Source: Cryptomeria japonica (lineage: Eukaryota > Streptophyta > Pinopsida > Cupressales > Cupressaceae). Taken from it: DNA of 64,000 bases. Position numbers and translations under genes: made by a program. The notes beneath the pieces were generated by a model. The model saw only the letters and a program-made list of their open reading frames with translations. It was not told the DNA's origin and made no database searches. The stretch is taken from NCBI RefSeq assembly GCF_030272615.1, contig NC_081408.1, positions 615,474,476 to 615,538,475 on the forward strand, read 5' to 3'. Positions 31,901 to 42,322 of this stretch are shown one piece after another. Within the stretch, counting starts at the first letter, position 1; each line of letters opens with the position of its first letter.

Positions 31901-34718
31901 CCACCAATGCATTACAATCAATTTTTTGTCCATCATAATCATCAACACATTGGATGAACCTAAGAATATCATCATCATCAGCAAAAACTTGCCAGTTATA
32001 TACATTATCAGGGATAGCAGGCCTAGCTTTTATTTCCACAGTGGAGATACCAGTTAGTGTTGCATCGTCATTTTTTAAAGCAACATTAGCTAGGAAATCT
32101 GCCATAATATTTTTTGCTCGCTGTATCCAGTTGATAGAAAAGGCATCAAAATATTCAATAATATCCCAAACAGCATGCTTATATTGCTTCAATTTATCAT
32201 TCTTAGATGCATACTTAGATCTTACCTGAGAGACGACCAGCTCTGAGTCACCCATCACTTTCAATAATCGGATTCCATGCTTTTTTGCAACCTCAAGTCC
32301 TAATAACAAAGCTTCATACTCTGCAGTATTATTTGTGCATTGGAATGCCAATAAGAATGAATATTTGAAGGTTATACCTGATGGGGACACAAAAAGAACC
32401 CCTGCTCCTGACCCTTCTTTGGAACAAGCTCCATCAAAATACATTTGCCACAATCCATTCTGTTGTGCTTGTAGCTCAACTACAATTGGGTCAGTGTTCT
32501 TCAATTGAGGTAATAATGGCTGAATTCTGAAATTATCTAAATCCACATCAATCATACAGTTAAGCATACTAGGGTCCACATTTTCAACTACCTTAGGAGC
32601 TCGTGGCTCCCTGTATAGTTTGACCTTATTGCCACCAACAGGAATAGTAGCATAAGACAAATCCAATTGAACATTTCCCCCTACTGCTGCGGCCCACTGC
32701 CTAGAAAGTAACATGCCATAGTGGGGTTTGGTATCTGTGACAATAACATCCATTTTGTAAGTAGCTTCAGGAAATGCAGCTATTTTTACTTCTACATCTT
32801 TCATTGTACCTATCACAGGCACTTCTCTGTTATCCATGGCATAACATTTCCCATACACGGTGGTTACTGACAATCCTAATTCTTTCATGACACCATAGGG
32901 CATCACATTAGCCGCTGCTCCTGAATCTATCATGCAGTTTTTAATTAACCGGTTATTGACTAGCAAAGTGACATAGAAAGGGTCCACCTGAGAAGGCTCC
33001 TGAGTGATAGTGGTTCCAACATATACCTCTGGAGTTTGGAACTCTTGATCCTTCCGAATTTTATCTGAACCAGTGTGTGATACTGAAACACCATCAGATA
33101 TACTAGAGAATAGAGACAAAGCTGCATCCTTGTGTTCCTTAATCTTTAGTAACTCCACTAATGGGACAGTGACCTTCATTTGAGTTAAAGCTTGGGCCAT
33201 ATTAAATGTGGAATAATTACACTGTTCAGTATTAGCCTTAACCTTTTCTACTTTGAGTTGGTTACCCCTTTTTACTATTTCCACCTTTTTTACATCATCA
33301 GCATTTTTGGCATCTGTGGTTCTAGGGAAGTCTTTAACTTGTTCCTCTTTTTCTTGACTAGCTTTAACAGTAGCAGTAACACTGCTTGATGCCCCTTTCT
33401 TTGTGACCTCTTTTACAAACATGGAGCCTGGCTCACCTTGATCAGTATCTCTCTTGGTGCTTCTCAGATTGTAGTTATGTTTAGCTTTGGCGATTGCGGC
33501 CTTAGTGAGATTTCTAACCTCTTCTTCACTAGGCCTCCTAAGATGAACTTCTTCATCTTCAATTGTTACCACATTCAATGTAGGGTACCAGCCTAAGGCT
33601 AACTGCCCTTTTACTGATCTTTCATTATCTAACGCATCAATGCACTCACTTGGTATAGATTCCTCATCACTTTCTATGATAGTTTCAAACATATTAATAT
33701 CAAGCTCTGCTTCTGGTCTCATGGATTCCTCCAGAGCTTGAGCTACTGCACACTGGTGAGGAGAATGTGGTCCATCACAAGCAATACACCAGGGAGTACT
33801 TTCTATATTATTAACAGTCTTGCCTTTCAAAGGATCTGGTGTGTCTTGGCTTTGGGCAATTTTAGGCTTCTCAACTTGGGGCTTACCATCCTTCCAATTT
33901 GTATTGTATGGCATATCATGTAACCTAGGAGGTCTATCTTGCCAATTGTAATGAGTTTTATCATTTTTGTTAACCTTAGCAGTCAAATCTTTCATAGCAG
34001 TGACCAGTTTTTCTATTTTGTCCTCTTCCTTAGCAACTTTGTTAGGTTGCTGTTTGGTTTCATGCCATAATCTTCCATCTATCCTCCTTCCTAATTTGCC
34101 AGATGCCTTTCTATTACTTTCAACATTTATGGCAATTCTAAAGGCATCCCTCAAGTTATGAGGATTTTTATCTCTGAGAATGTAAGCCATTTTAGAATCA
34201 AATGCATTATAATAGGTGTTAAGGCACATATTGTCATCTAGCCTCATTACCTGATATAATCTATGCATAGCCTTCTGAAACCTAGCATTAAAATCAGTGA
34301 CTATTTCATTTTCAGATTTTCTGATATTATTGAACTCATTCAGCATGAAACTCACATTAGTCTTATCACCATACTGTTCTTGAAAGCAATTTTTGAATTC
34401 CTCCCATGAACCTATGCTGGCTACTGGAAGACCTCTATACCAATCTCTTGCATCATCAACTAGGGATTGAACAAACAGTTTCATAATCACATCCTCATCA
34501 ACTATCTCATAATCATTTATCAAATCCCCAAAAGATTTGAGATGTTCCTCAGCACTGACTGCATTGTTCCCGGCAAATTTATGGAGTTTGTCTCTTAACT
34601 CAATGGGAACATGATTTGGATATCCTGGGATCCCATCAAAAAACAATTGCTTATATTGTTCTAGATTAATCGACCTTCTTTGAAAAAGGGAAACAGTATT
34701 ATTATTCCCCATAATCAT
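28968..34718 (-). CDS. D Gag-Pol polyprotein: Gag, protease, RNase H, RT, degenerate RNase H, integrase
   Basis: 1916 codons without a stop. Gag capsid-like domain at residues ~15-210; zinc knuckle CIACDGPHSPHQC near 308; aspartic protease with MIDSGAAANVMP near 595; an RNase H with all acidic positions (YFDGACSKEG, NNTAEYEAL, MGDSELVV, IMADFLAN) at ~755-870; RT at ~1055-1300 with a YQDD active site; an RT-linked RNase H that has lost catalytic Asp residues (FSFGSYHTVA, AYVPHAAV) at ~1350-1470; integrase with His-His-Cys-Cys finger near 1565 and an Asp-Asp-Glu core at ~1630-1730 (GIDFIGE, VMDNAMCF, NGQAESSNK). It copies the element RNA to DNA and inserts it in the genome. The first RNase H is before RT, unlike the usual Tat order. 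The frame continues upstream of this ATG to an in-frame TAG. Confidence 0.93.
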   Translation of the reverse strand: MIMGNNNTVSLFQRRSINLEQYKQLFFDGIPGYPNHVPIELRDKLHKFAGNNAVSAEEHLKSFGDLINDYEIVDEDVIMKLFVQSLVDDARDWYRGLPVASIGSWEEFKNCFQEQYGDKTNVSFMLNEFNNIRKSENEIVTDFNARFQKAMHRLYQVMRLDDNMCLNTYYNAFDSKMAYILRDKNPHNLRDAFRIAINVESNRKASGKLGRRIDGRLWHETKQQPNKVAKEEDKIEKLVTAMKDLTAKVNKNDKTHYNWQDRPPRLHDMPYNTNWKDGKPQVEKPKIAQSQDTPDPLKGKTVNNIESTPWCIACDGPHSPHQCAVAQALEESMRPEAELDINMFETIIESDEESIPSECIDALDNERSVKGQLALGWYPTLNVVTIEDEEVHLRRPSEEEVRNLTKAAIAKAKHNYNLRSTKRDTDQGEPGSMFVKEVTKKGASSSVTATVKASQEKEEQVKDFPRTTDAKNADDVKKVEIVKRGNQLKVEKVKANTEQCNYSTFNMAQALTQMKVTVPLVELLKIKEHKDAALSLFSSISDGVSVSHTGSDKIRKDQEFQTPEVYVGTTITQEPSQVDPFYVTLLVNNRLIKNCMIDSGAAANVMPYGVMKELGLSVTTVYGKCYAMDNREVPVIGTMKDVEVKIAAFPEATYKMDVIVTDTKPHYGMLLSRQWAAAVGGNVQLDLSYATIPVGGNKVKLYREPRAPKVVENVDPSMLNCMIDVDLDNFRIQPLLPQLKNTDPIVVELQAQQNGLWQMYFDGACSKEGSGAGVLFVSPSGITFKYSFLLAFQCTNNTAEYEALLLGLEVAKKHGIRLLKVMGDSELVVSQVRSKYASKNDKLKQYKHAVWDIIEYFDAFSINWIQRAKNIMADFLANVALKNDDATLTGISTVEIKARPAIPDNVYNWQVFADDDDILRFIQCVDDYDGQKIDCNALVEVVDGRETVFGNDIVQLETNEIPKGLVELESMFSYNDSHLHQQSTTKLEELEEVNLGTESSPKLVYIGKKLPPHVRTNLISLLKRYKHVFAWSYEDLKAYRQDLFQHEIPLLPDAKPFRQKQRPINPLLETKMQQELTKLREGGIIKPIRHSSWVSNLVPVRKKNGDIRLCVDFRNLNVASLKDNYSSPNMEAMLQRVTGCDLLSMMDGFSGYNQVLVRESEQFKTAFTTPWGTYVYVRMPFGLKNAGATFQRAMDVAFKEFINIIMVVYQDDLTCFSKRADDHCGHLEKVFDKALEFGVSLNPKKCHFGVTEGKLLGHIVSKEGVRIDPERIEAINKVSEPRNVKGIQSFLGKVNFVRRFIANFAEIVKPIVKLLKKDTKFHWDQEASKAFNEIKKAIQEAPVLKSPDYGKPFSLFSFGSYHTVAAVLLQKDNEGYDHPIAFYSKSLQAAELKYETMEKQAYALVKAVKAFRPYLVNANVTAYVPHAAVKDILSQSEVTGKRCRWINRIQEFNLEVKITKLVRGLGLAKLMAESNLMNVEVHNVEVEDILVTSIERQPWYTEIVQVLRGNMLPEGMTHNQKRTLKLKSQKYVLIQGDLFWRKRDGELLLCLDEFQAKQMLKEMHDGVCGGHCSAKTTAGKIIRAGYYWPTLFKDTHAYVRRCDSCQRFSSKLKYEGALPLNPVSVEAPFVQWGIDFIGEIVEKSGRGHGWIIVATDYFTKWIEAIPTRRATSKIVIDFLMDNIVTRFGTPAKLVMDNAMCFRSEEFVGFCNSHGILMSYSSPYHPQGNGQAESSNKSLLTIIKKILEENKRSWDQKLKLALWADRITVKKSIGMSPFELVYGTQARLPVNNLLPVYKFLQEESMELSEPMENRMIQIVEVEELRTSAHKKNQKLQLQSKYLFDKRTSLRKFQIDDMVLQWNAKGQDKGKHKKFESLWIGPFVICDLNGKDSYFLKNMNDEMQEFPVHGQFLKYYFS

Positions 34719-34757
34719 CTTAGCCTTTGAGATTGGGGATTGAGATGTTTGGGTATA

Positions 34758-35813
34758 CTACTTATTTGAAGGTATATGGCTTACTGAAGCAATGTTAGTG
34801 TGCACTGCTGGTCGGATATTGACCTGAGGGAGAGAAATTTGTTGGGGATTAGGCTTACTAAGATCTTCTGATGGGAATGTAATAGGGGGAGCTTTTAGGT
34901 AGTTGATCTTTCTCTTAACTTCCTGATTTGCAGCTTCTAACTCAGCCTTTTCCAATTCCATTTGGAGGTCTTCCTTTTCCTTCCTCATCCTTTCCATCTC
35001 TCTCTCATGTGCTAGGATCCTATGAGAAATCCTCTCTGCAGTTTTAGACTCTACCCCATCATCTACCCATATTTGTTTCCCTTTGTCTAAATTAACCTTA
35101 GGGAGTTGGGAATCATTAGGGACTTCTTTACTTGGCTGGGCTACTGACTTAGGAACTGGTCTGATCTTAGGGGTTAAGATTTCCCTGATCACCGGGCCTT
35201 CTTGATCACTCTTTTCTTTATCCTTGGCAAGGACTTCAAGATCAGCTATCTGTCTAAGAAGCCTATCTCTCTCCATCATTTTGGCTTTAACTTCCTTTTC
35301 CTTATTTGCCTCCTTTTGGGCCCTCAAGGATATTAAATGATGAACTCTTTTATTTAATTCTTCAATTTCTTGGGACATTTTATCCTCATCAGGATAGTTT
35401 TCTTCAGAATCCGATACATTAACTTGATCTATATCAATCAAACTAATGTTCCCATCTATTGTCCTAGGAACAGAGTGCCTAAAAGCATTTGAACTAGTTC
35501 TATCTTTTGCAGAAACACTAGCATGTGATAAATCTCGACTTACAATAGGCATGTCATCAATATTTCCGAACAATCCTGAATGAAAACCTAAAATATCCTG
35601 ATCCGAATCTCTTGGAGATGAATTTGACTTTGCATAAACAGGTCGGTCAGGCATCTTACCAGTATTGTTGTTTTTCTGCACCCATGCAGCATTTGACGGC
35701 TCATGCATCACAGATCTCTTCTGGCCTCTTCGTGATTGCTCGGGCAGACCTTCTTGTAGGGTTTCATGAGGATGTTTCTTCATGAATGATCTTGTATGCT
35801 TATTTCCTTGCAT
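34758..35813 (-). CDS. D Gag N-terminal / ORF1-like protein ending in TAG
   Basis: 351 residues from the ATG at 35813 (MQGNKHTRSFMKKHPHE); the frame is open upstream to 35957 but without ATG. It is hydrophilic, with a long Lys/Glu/Arg coiled-coil region (EEIEELNKRVHHL, EREMERMRKEKEDL) and a Pro-rich end. It stops with TAG at 34758-34760, after which the same frame runs on 13 codons to the ATG of the gag-pol frame. It is therefore either the N-terminal part of a longer Gag cut by one nonsense codon or a separate leader protein comparable to ORF1 of Ogre elements. I cannot decide which. Confidence 0.7.
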   Translation of the reverse strand: MQGNKHTRSFMKKHPHETLQEGLPEQSRRGQKRSVMHEPSNAAWVQKNNNTGKMPDRPVYAKSNSSPRDSDQDILGFHSGLFGNIDDMPIVSRDLSHASVSAKDRTSSNAFRHSVPRTIDGNISLIDIDQVNVSDSEENYPDEDKMSQEIEELNKRVHHLISLRAQKEANKEKEVKAKMMERDRLLRQIADLEVLAKDKEKSDQEGPVIREILTPKIRPVPKSVAQPSKEVPNDSQLPKVNLDKGKQIWVDDGVESKTAERISHRILAHEREMERMRKEKEDLQMELEKAELEAANQEVKRKINYLKAPPITFPSEDLSKPNPQQISLPQVNIRPAVHTNIASVSHIPSNK

Positions 35814-35988
35814 CTTGTTTGTCTTTATTTTAGAAAGTTTATATCTCACAAGGACTAGTTCAAAAATAACAGAGTCGCCACCCACAAAGCTGTGGGAAAT
35901 ATAGACGCAAGCAGTCTTACTCACAAACACAACAATACTTTCCACAAGTCTTGGCACAGATTCTATGTGTATATCTTTGTGATAAGTG

Positions 35989-36006
35989 TCCCCAGCAGAG
36001 TCGCCA
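35989..36006 (-). other. D primer-binding site
   Basis: Four to five bases inside the 5' LTR the sense strand reads TGGCGACTCTGCTGGGGA. From memory this is the type of primer site reported for Tat/Ogre gypsy elements (tRNA-Arg). Its place right after the LTR end fixes the orientation of the element as minus. Confidence 0.85.
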
Positions 36007-36935
36007 CTTTTGTTGTTCTCAAAATCTGATTACCCTTCAATGCCTTTAATAATATAATCTAAAATGAGTGCCAAGAAGACATCAAGGATAAAAGGATTTC
36101 AGAGACAACATATGACAAGGTTTGGTTAGACCTTCTACACTTCGGGCTCTTCCCTAAGCCCAGGCGGGTATACCCTTTGTGAATTAAATTCACATTCTTA
36201 AGCAACAAACCCACAGCAAACCAGTCCAGAAAACCAGTGGATTTATTCACCTTAAAAAACAATTGAAAACAAAGAGGGAAACAATACGCAATTTCAACAT
36301 ATTTGATCGACAAAAAATGCAATAAAGGCCTCAGATTAATACCAGTGCTTTATCCAAGGTTACAGAGTCACTCAAACTCAAATAAAACTCCTGAAATGAG
36401 GTACCTCTATACTTCCCATCAACTCAGCTTCCATTTATCCCTGTAAATGCCTAACATCAACGAGGATCTAATCACTTCAAAATGAACTATGGTCCTCCAA
36501 TTCAAAGTTTCTCCTAAAGTATTTACCGGTAGAGTGGTCGTGCATTTTTAATTTCCCTCCTAAAGAAAAAAGCTAGAAACACCCATACTGAGATTGCCTT
36601 ACAATTCCATTCAAACAAAAAAAATCTTAGACTATTCTGAATGAAACAAAGTAAATAAACTTAAGGACAAGTTTGAAGACGACACACAGCTTTACTCAAA
36701 ATTGATGGCCTGTATATTAATATTCATTTGAAAAATTTCTACAAAAGTCTGATTCTCCATTAATCTTTGGAAAAGCGCAGAGAATTTTTCTGCAGCGTTT
36801 TCTTACAAAAATTTGTGATCTCTTTCTCTCTAGTCCTGGTATCCATTTATAACAATATGGATGCACAAAGCTTCGGACTTCTTTTAGGAAAGTTTGTTAC
36901 AATTACTTCAAAAATTGAAGAAGTTACAATTTCAG

Positions 36936-38531
36936 TTATGCGCTCTTTTCAGCTTCTTCAGCAGTCTGTTGGACGGGTTGTTCAGTTGCAACCTCCTCTA
37001 GCTCTTCAGGGACGTTCTCTAACTGCTCCGGATCTCGAGTGGAATATTTAATTCCCCACTCACCATACGTCTCCTCGGTCGGCCATACAAAATTAATCAC
37101 ATCACTTTTAACCTTAGTCAACCCTTTCCAAGAATTCCTCAGTTTGTTGACTTCTGAGTTAAGAAAACTGTAGTGTGATTTAATTCTCTCTATTTCCTGT
37201 ATGGTTATAACAAAAAATGAGGTGTCATCCAGATCAATAATTCCTTTGACCCTTGCTAACAATTTAACATTTATCTCATTGAGCCATATCTGTTTGTCTT
37301 TCAGCTGATCTGGATTGGCAAAAATTCCTGGGAGTAATTCACACACCTGATCAGTGTATTCATTTTTAAGCAATTTAACCCTTCTTTCCACATTATCCAC
37401 CTCTGTCGCCAATTGCAATAAACTCTTAGTAATATCAGAAGTGGATTTGATAATAGGGTTAGCTCTTGCTTCATCACAGGAAACACACATGAACTCCAAA
37501 TCCTGCTCCCTGGGCCTCCATCTGTCAAAAATGGGTGTCAATATGACTTTATCTCTTATCAACTCAGTCCATATCTCCATGACTTTTCCTACACTATTGT
37601 GAAGGAGTGAAGCATTTATAGTGTCTGCAAAACTGGAGACTGTAGCCTTGATCTTTTCTTCATACTTCCCTGCATAATAGGCCTGAGTTTGCTTAAGACT
37701 CTCCAATTCTTGGGGAGTTATCTCTATCATCTGAGAGCTGGAAGGTGCAGGAGATGGTGGGAGCTCAATAATGGGGCTAGTAGGTGGAGGTCTTGCAGGA
37801 GAAGAGGTGATCATTAATGTTGAAGATTCACCTTGTTGACGTTGTCCTGCTAATTGGCTCTGCAATCTAGCAATAATACTCTCCTTGCCTCTTATTTCCT
37901 CCTTGGCACTGTCATAAGCCTTCAAGACCGTTTCCAATTTGAGCTGGAGAGCCTCTTTTTCTTTAGCATCCTTCTCAGCTACTGCAACACTAAATTTGGC
38001 AGTCTCCAACACCGTGCTAGCAGCCTCTACTACCCCTGTGCTTTCTACTCTCCTGACCATCAATCCGCCAATGTGACTTGTCCCTGTGGTGTCTTTACCC
38101 TTCTTGTCCTCATTTCTCTTAAGGGACCACATGACTAGAGCAGCATTGTCTTTACTGAATGTAACCCCTTCCATGGGTTTGGTTTCTTTCCTCACTGCAT
38201 CCAGCACCAGAGCATCAGCAATATTCCATTCTGGCAAAATGAGCACTCCAGCTTGTGCTACTAAATCTCTCCCATGTTTAGGAGTGATGGTTTTGAATTC
38301 TTCCATCATCTCCTGTTTTATTTCTTCCTCCACCAAGGCTGGATCTTTATTTAATTGTTCTGCCTTTCTTGTTTCACATCTAGCATTATATTTATCTATA
38401 TGTTGTTTCCATATAAACTGCATGAATGCTTCAGATGTTACAAAACTATCATCGGCTAGAAAAGCACTAGTGGCCTTCTTTATCTCAGGATCCCACTCCT
38501 GGCCTTTGAGTTCAGTCGAGGTGATGTCCAT
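36936..38531 (-). CDS. LTR-borne accessory protein 2, copy in D 5' LTR
   Basis: 531 residues, six amino-acid differences from the left copy (for example TPKHG for TPKQG, KETKP for KQTKP, RWRPRE for RWRARE, LKNEY for LKKEY) and no stop or frameshift. Being in the 5' LTR, it lies between the promoter and the primer site and so ahead of gag on a genomic transcript. Features otherwise as for the left copy: coiled coil, Pro/Ser-rich linker, helical C-terminus. Function unknown. Confidence 0.72.
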   Translation of the reverse strand: MDITSTELKGQEWDPEIKKATSAFLADDSFVTSEAFMQFIWKQHIDKYNARCETRKAEQLNKDPALVEEEIKQEMMEEFKTITPKHGRDLVAQAGVLILPEWNIADALVLDAVRKETKPMEGVTFSKDNAALVMWSLKRNEDKKGKDTTGTSHIGGLMVRRVESTGVVEAASTVLETAKFSVAVAEKDAKEKEALQLKLETVLKAYDSAKEEIRGKESIIARLQSQLAGQRQQGESSTLMITSSPARPPPTSPIIELPPSPAPSSSQMIEITPQELESLKQTQAYYAGKYEEKIKATVSSFADTINASLLHNSVGKVMEIWTELIRDKVILTPIFDRWRPREQDLEFMCVSCDEARANPIIKSTSDITKSLLQLATEVDNVERRVKLLKNEYTDQVCELLPGIFANPDQLKDKQIWLNEINVKLLARVKGIIDLDDTSFFVITIQEIERIKSHYSFLNSEVNKLRNSWKGLTKVKSDVINFVWPTEETYGEWGIKYSTRDPEQLENVPEELEEVATEQPVQQTAEEAEKSA

Positions 38532-40580
38532 TTATGCTTCAGTGGGTTCTTCTGGCATCCCCTCTTCCACTTCATCATATGTATACGCAATCTCCCCCAA
38601 ACTGCCCAACTGAGAGAGGTATTCAGTTGCTGCTTGTTCATCTCCAATGTGGAGAGGGGATTGGGATGGGGAATATAAGGATGTATCTGATTGCACTTCC
38701 TTCCCCACCCTCTGCTTCTTTGGGCTGTCTTGGATGTCAATGACTTCATGTGCTTTCCTCTTCCCTTTAGATGAAGAGGGTTCCCCTCTTGCAGACACCA
38801 ACACACTATAACCTGCTTTCTTATGCAGGGTGTAATCACCAGGAGGGATGGCTTTAATAGGAGCTGATTTCCCCAAAATCATTCTTGCTTTCTCAGGGTT
38901 GTTTTTAATTACAACTCCCCTTTTCTCCTTTATTTTATGCATCACATCCTCAAAACAAATAATCAAAAATTTTACCTTTTCTTCCAATGGGAAGAAGCTA
39001 GACAATGGGTCATAGCTAGCATCAAATTGATGCACAAAATCCAGGGCCTTCCTGTAAGCTACCCATTTTTCCTTCCTCAACTCCTGTTCATCCAAATCAA
39101 ATTCATTCCTGATGAGGTCTTTAGGAAAGTGGAATTGGTGGGGCCTACCTCTGCATGCTACTTTCTTCCGGAATACACCATTGTAGAAGTCCTCCGGATC
39201 AGCACATCTTGACACTGCAGTGGACAAATGGTAGGGTTTGAGGAAATCCTCAAAACATTTCCAGCCGCCCTTGATGATTACAAATTGGTGGGCTACTGTA
39301 GCTGTAGGGAAAATAGTCCCTTTACCTCGGCCTGTTAACTCTGCCTCTTGCAAGTCACCAATTTGTCTGAGAATCTCAGCTATTCCCACTTTGAGGGGGA
39401 CCTGGTATGGTAACAAAAATGGGGTGCCTCTGAAACCAAAGACCCTAAACACTGTGGACACTGGATACAAATACATATCACCCCAGTTATGAACAATCTT
39501 GACATTCTCTGCGAATTCTTTTGGTCTTAGGAACTCCAGAAGAATCTTGGGGACTCGTGGATTGTCAGAGCAAAGAAGAGTCCTTATTTTGGATGCAAAG
39601 TATTTATCAAACTTTAGAAAACTTGCATCCTCTCTATCCCATGACAATACGGTGCTCCATAATTGTACTGGCATCTTCTCTCCCTCCTTTTCTTTTACCA
39701 GATCCATTCCACTGGCAAAATAATCTCCACCTTTGAAGAGGAAGAGGTGCATCAATAGTGAATACCACCCAAATGGCCTATCCACCTTCCCATTCTTTAT
39801 CCCCATCAGTCCTCCATGGATAGCATCAGCAATATAGGAGGCATAATCAAATGTAATAGCAAGAGAAGGATTCAAAATTTGAACAATCATTAACAGATAA
39901 TGATTTGGTATATTAGATTCAGCATCCTCTCCTAGAACTTGGCAAAGTGCCCAGTACATCCCTTTTGCCCTTAAGGTAAACATACTTAGTGAAAAGGGCT
40001 CTTGTGTATTGGGCCCTACAACTGCTAACCCTCCCACTTTCAGAAAAAGTTCTTTGAGAGGCCCATTCCTGAGATGAGTCCTCTGTGCCCTGTACACCTG
40101 AGTTAATTGTGTGAAGCTTATATGCTCCAAGAAATTGGTAAACTCACTAATCCCAAACGCTTTTCTCAGCTCTTCTGCATTTATCTCCACGAGGGTTTTT
40201 CCATTCACATCCCGGATACACCTGGTAACTGAATCATAATTTAATGCCATCTGGGTTAACAAATCTGTATCCATGAACACCCCTGGGACTACCAATTTCC
40301 CAACATCTAATTCCCAAATGCTATTTTGAGGAGCAGGAGAATTCCTCATTCCAAAACCGATTTTAAATAACCCCAACCCAGACAGCCCAACCTGTGGGTC
40401 TCTTAACCAATTACCCTTATCATACAATCCTTCTCCAATTCTCAGTCGGGGAGCCCTGGGTACTAATTCTTTGGCCTTAGATGCCTGGTTGGTTGACAGC
40501 GTCAACTGCTCTAAGAAGTCATCACACACACTTCTTTCAAGATAATCAACTTTACTAGAAAATTCCCTTTTAGGAGCCAT
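38532..40580 (-). CDS. LTR-borne accessory protein 1, copy in D 5' LTR
   Basis: 682 residues from the ATG at 40580, with six amino-acid differences from the left copy (FSSKV for FSGKV, LTGRG for LTSRG, IIKGGW for ITKGDW, FPKDL for FPEDL, MHKIK for MHTIK). The frame is intact and ends GCA-TAA directly before the ATG of protein 2. This is the copy that a full-length RNA from the 5' LTR would carry first. The shared FDYASYI...LLMHLFLF segment is at 39717-39851. No named family recognised. Confidence 0.77.
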   Translation of the reverse strand: MAPKREFSSKVDYLERSVCDDFLEQLTLSTNQASKAKELVPRAPRLRIGEGLYDKGNWLRDPQVGLSGLGLFKIGFGMRNSPAPQNSIWELDVGKLVVPGVFMDTDLLTQMALNYDSVTRCIRDVNGKTLVEINAEELRKAFGISEFTNFLEHISFTQLTQVYRAQRTHLRNGPLKELFLKVGGLAVVGPNTQEPFSLSMFTLRAKGMYWALCQVLGEDAESNIPNHYLLMIVQILNPSLAITFDYASYIADAIHGGLMGIKNGKVDRPFGWYSLLMHLFLFKGGDYFASGMDLVKEKEGEKMPVQLWSTVLSWDREDASFLKFDKYFASKIRTLLCSDNPRVPKILLEFLRPKEFAENVKIVHNWGDMYLYPVSTVFRVFGFRGTPFLLPYQVPLKVGIAEILRQIGDLQEAELTGRGKGTIFPTATVAHQFVIIKGGWKCFEDFLKPYHLSTAVSRCADPEDFYNGVFRKKVACRGRPHQFHFPKDLIRNEFDLDEQELRKEKWVAYRKALDFVHQFDASYDPLSSFFPLEEKVKFLIICFEDVMHKIKEKRGVVIKNNPEKARMILGKSAPIKAIPPGDYTLHKKAGYSVLVSARGEPSSSKGKRKAHEVIDIQDSPKKQRVGKEVQSDTSLYSPSQSPLHIGDEQAATEYLSQLGSLGEIAYTYDEVEEGMPEEPTEA

Positions 40581-41154
40581 TTGCAATACAACCAGATAAA
40601 TATTACTTCTGAAAATATTTCTGCTATACGAGAACAGTTTCACGTATCACAACACAAGAACGGCTGCAAAATAAGAAAAACCTGATGCTTGCTCGAAGAA
40701 ATTCGCTCTGCAACCAATTCGCCTTCTCTGTAATTGTAAAAGATAACTCTGCGTTTGCCTCCTCTGCAAAATCCTTTTAAGAGGTATCCTTACTTGGTTG
40801 TTAGGAAATCAAATGCTTGTACTCTGGGCCTTAACTGTAACATTGATTCCGCATGCTTCGGCCGTCCCTTCAAAATCGAATTCATACGAGAATTCATATT
40901 TTAGCTCCAACGGGTCGCAGTCTTTCTGCAAGTGTCTCTCTGTGAATTTCATTTTGACGGCTTTGTCCTTAGTCTAAGTCCTGTCTTTTTATTGGCCACA
41001 TAATACCACGCGGCATCAGACTATTGGCTTAGAAAATCCCCTCACATTCTATTTTGATACTAGCTGAATGTCGCCCTTTATACTGTGGCGGGCCCGTGCC
41101 TTTCTCTTTTTGCCATGTCATCATCATGACACGTGGACGGCTGATATTCATTCT

Positions 41155-42322
41155 CGCTATTTCGCAGCCTTAAAGGGTGAGCACTTAACCCTTGCGAAAT
41201 AGCGCGGGCCGTTGGATTATCTTTCAAGTTAATCACCTTTTAATCCTTCGAACAGGTCCTCAAGAATGGTGGGCCCGCTGAGTCATCAGTGACATCTAGC
41301 ATCTAGTCATCCACTGTGCTGATTTGTCATTCTGTCATTTGCCGGAAGAAGAACCATGGGGGCCCCACTTCAGTCTCGACAGGTCTACCTCAGAAATGGT
41401 GGGCCCACTGAAACGCCATAGACACCTGGCTTTCTTGTCACCTTCGAAGCTGACCTGTCAACTTTTCATTTGTCGAACATACACTACAGGGACCCACAGC
41501 TGCCTTTTAGACCGCGTGTCATCAAGACACGTGGACGGTCCAGGTTAACTTTCGCTATTTCGCAGCCTTAAAATGTGAGCATCTTACCCTTGCGAAATAG
41601 CGCGAGCCGTTAGATCTTATCTCGACTTACGCGGCATTTAAACCCTGCTAGGAGCTTTCAGAAGAGGTGGGCCCACGGACACATCATGGACACCTGGCGT
41701 TCTTGTCCTGCTGACTGTGGCGGCCTGTGCCACGTGTTACCTTATAATACGCCAAAAGAAAGCCACGGGGCTCCAGCTATCACTGACAACTATGCCTTCC
41801 ACTTACCCTGTCGTGACACATGGACGGCCGATATTCATTCTCGCTATTTCGCAGCCTTAAAGGGCAAGCACTTAACCTTTGCGAAATAGCGCTGACCGTC
41901 AGATCCTTTCTCAAGTTGCTCAGCATTTAAACCCTGCTAGGAGCTTTCAGAAGAGGTGGGCCCACGGACACATCACGGACACCTGGCGCCCTGTCATCTT
42001 CGAAGCTGACCTGTCGACTTTTCATTCGCTGGAAGGAGCCACGGGTCTCAATGAATTGTAAGAGCTATCCCTGCCAGGTCACCTCCACCTGTGAGCTGAC
42101 TCATCTTTGGGGCCTACTTTGATCCTTATTCTTAAAATGTTGACTGTGGCGGCCTGTGCCACGTGCCGCACTCCAATACGCCAGAGAAGACCACGTAGAG
42201 GGGGCCCCACCTTCTTGACAGCCGCAACCTTCACTTCCTCCGCATGACACATGGACGGCTGATATTAATCCTCACTATTTCGCAGCCTTAAAATGTGAGC
42301 ACTTAGCCTTTGCGAAATAGCG
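41155..42322 (-). repeat. Four hairpin repeats with G-boxes in U3 of D 5' LTR
   Basis: Same four units as in the left LTR, with arms at 41155-41166/41193-41204, 41553-41564/41591-41602, 41842-41853/41880-41891 and 42273-42284/42311-42322. Here the first unit is perfect and the fourth has the G to A change in its left arm. These lie upstream of the promoter-like region that would drive the whole element. Confidence 0.9.
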
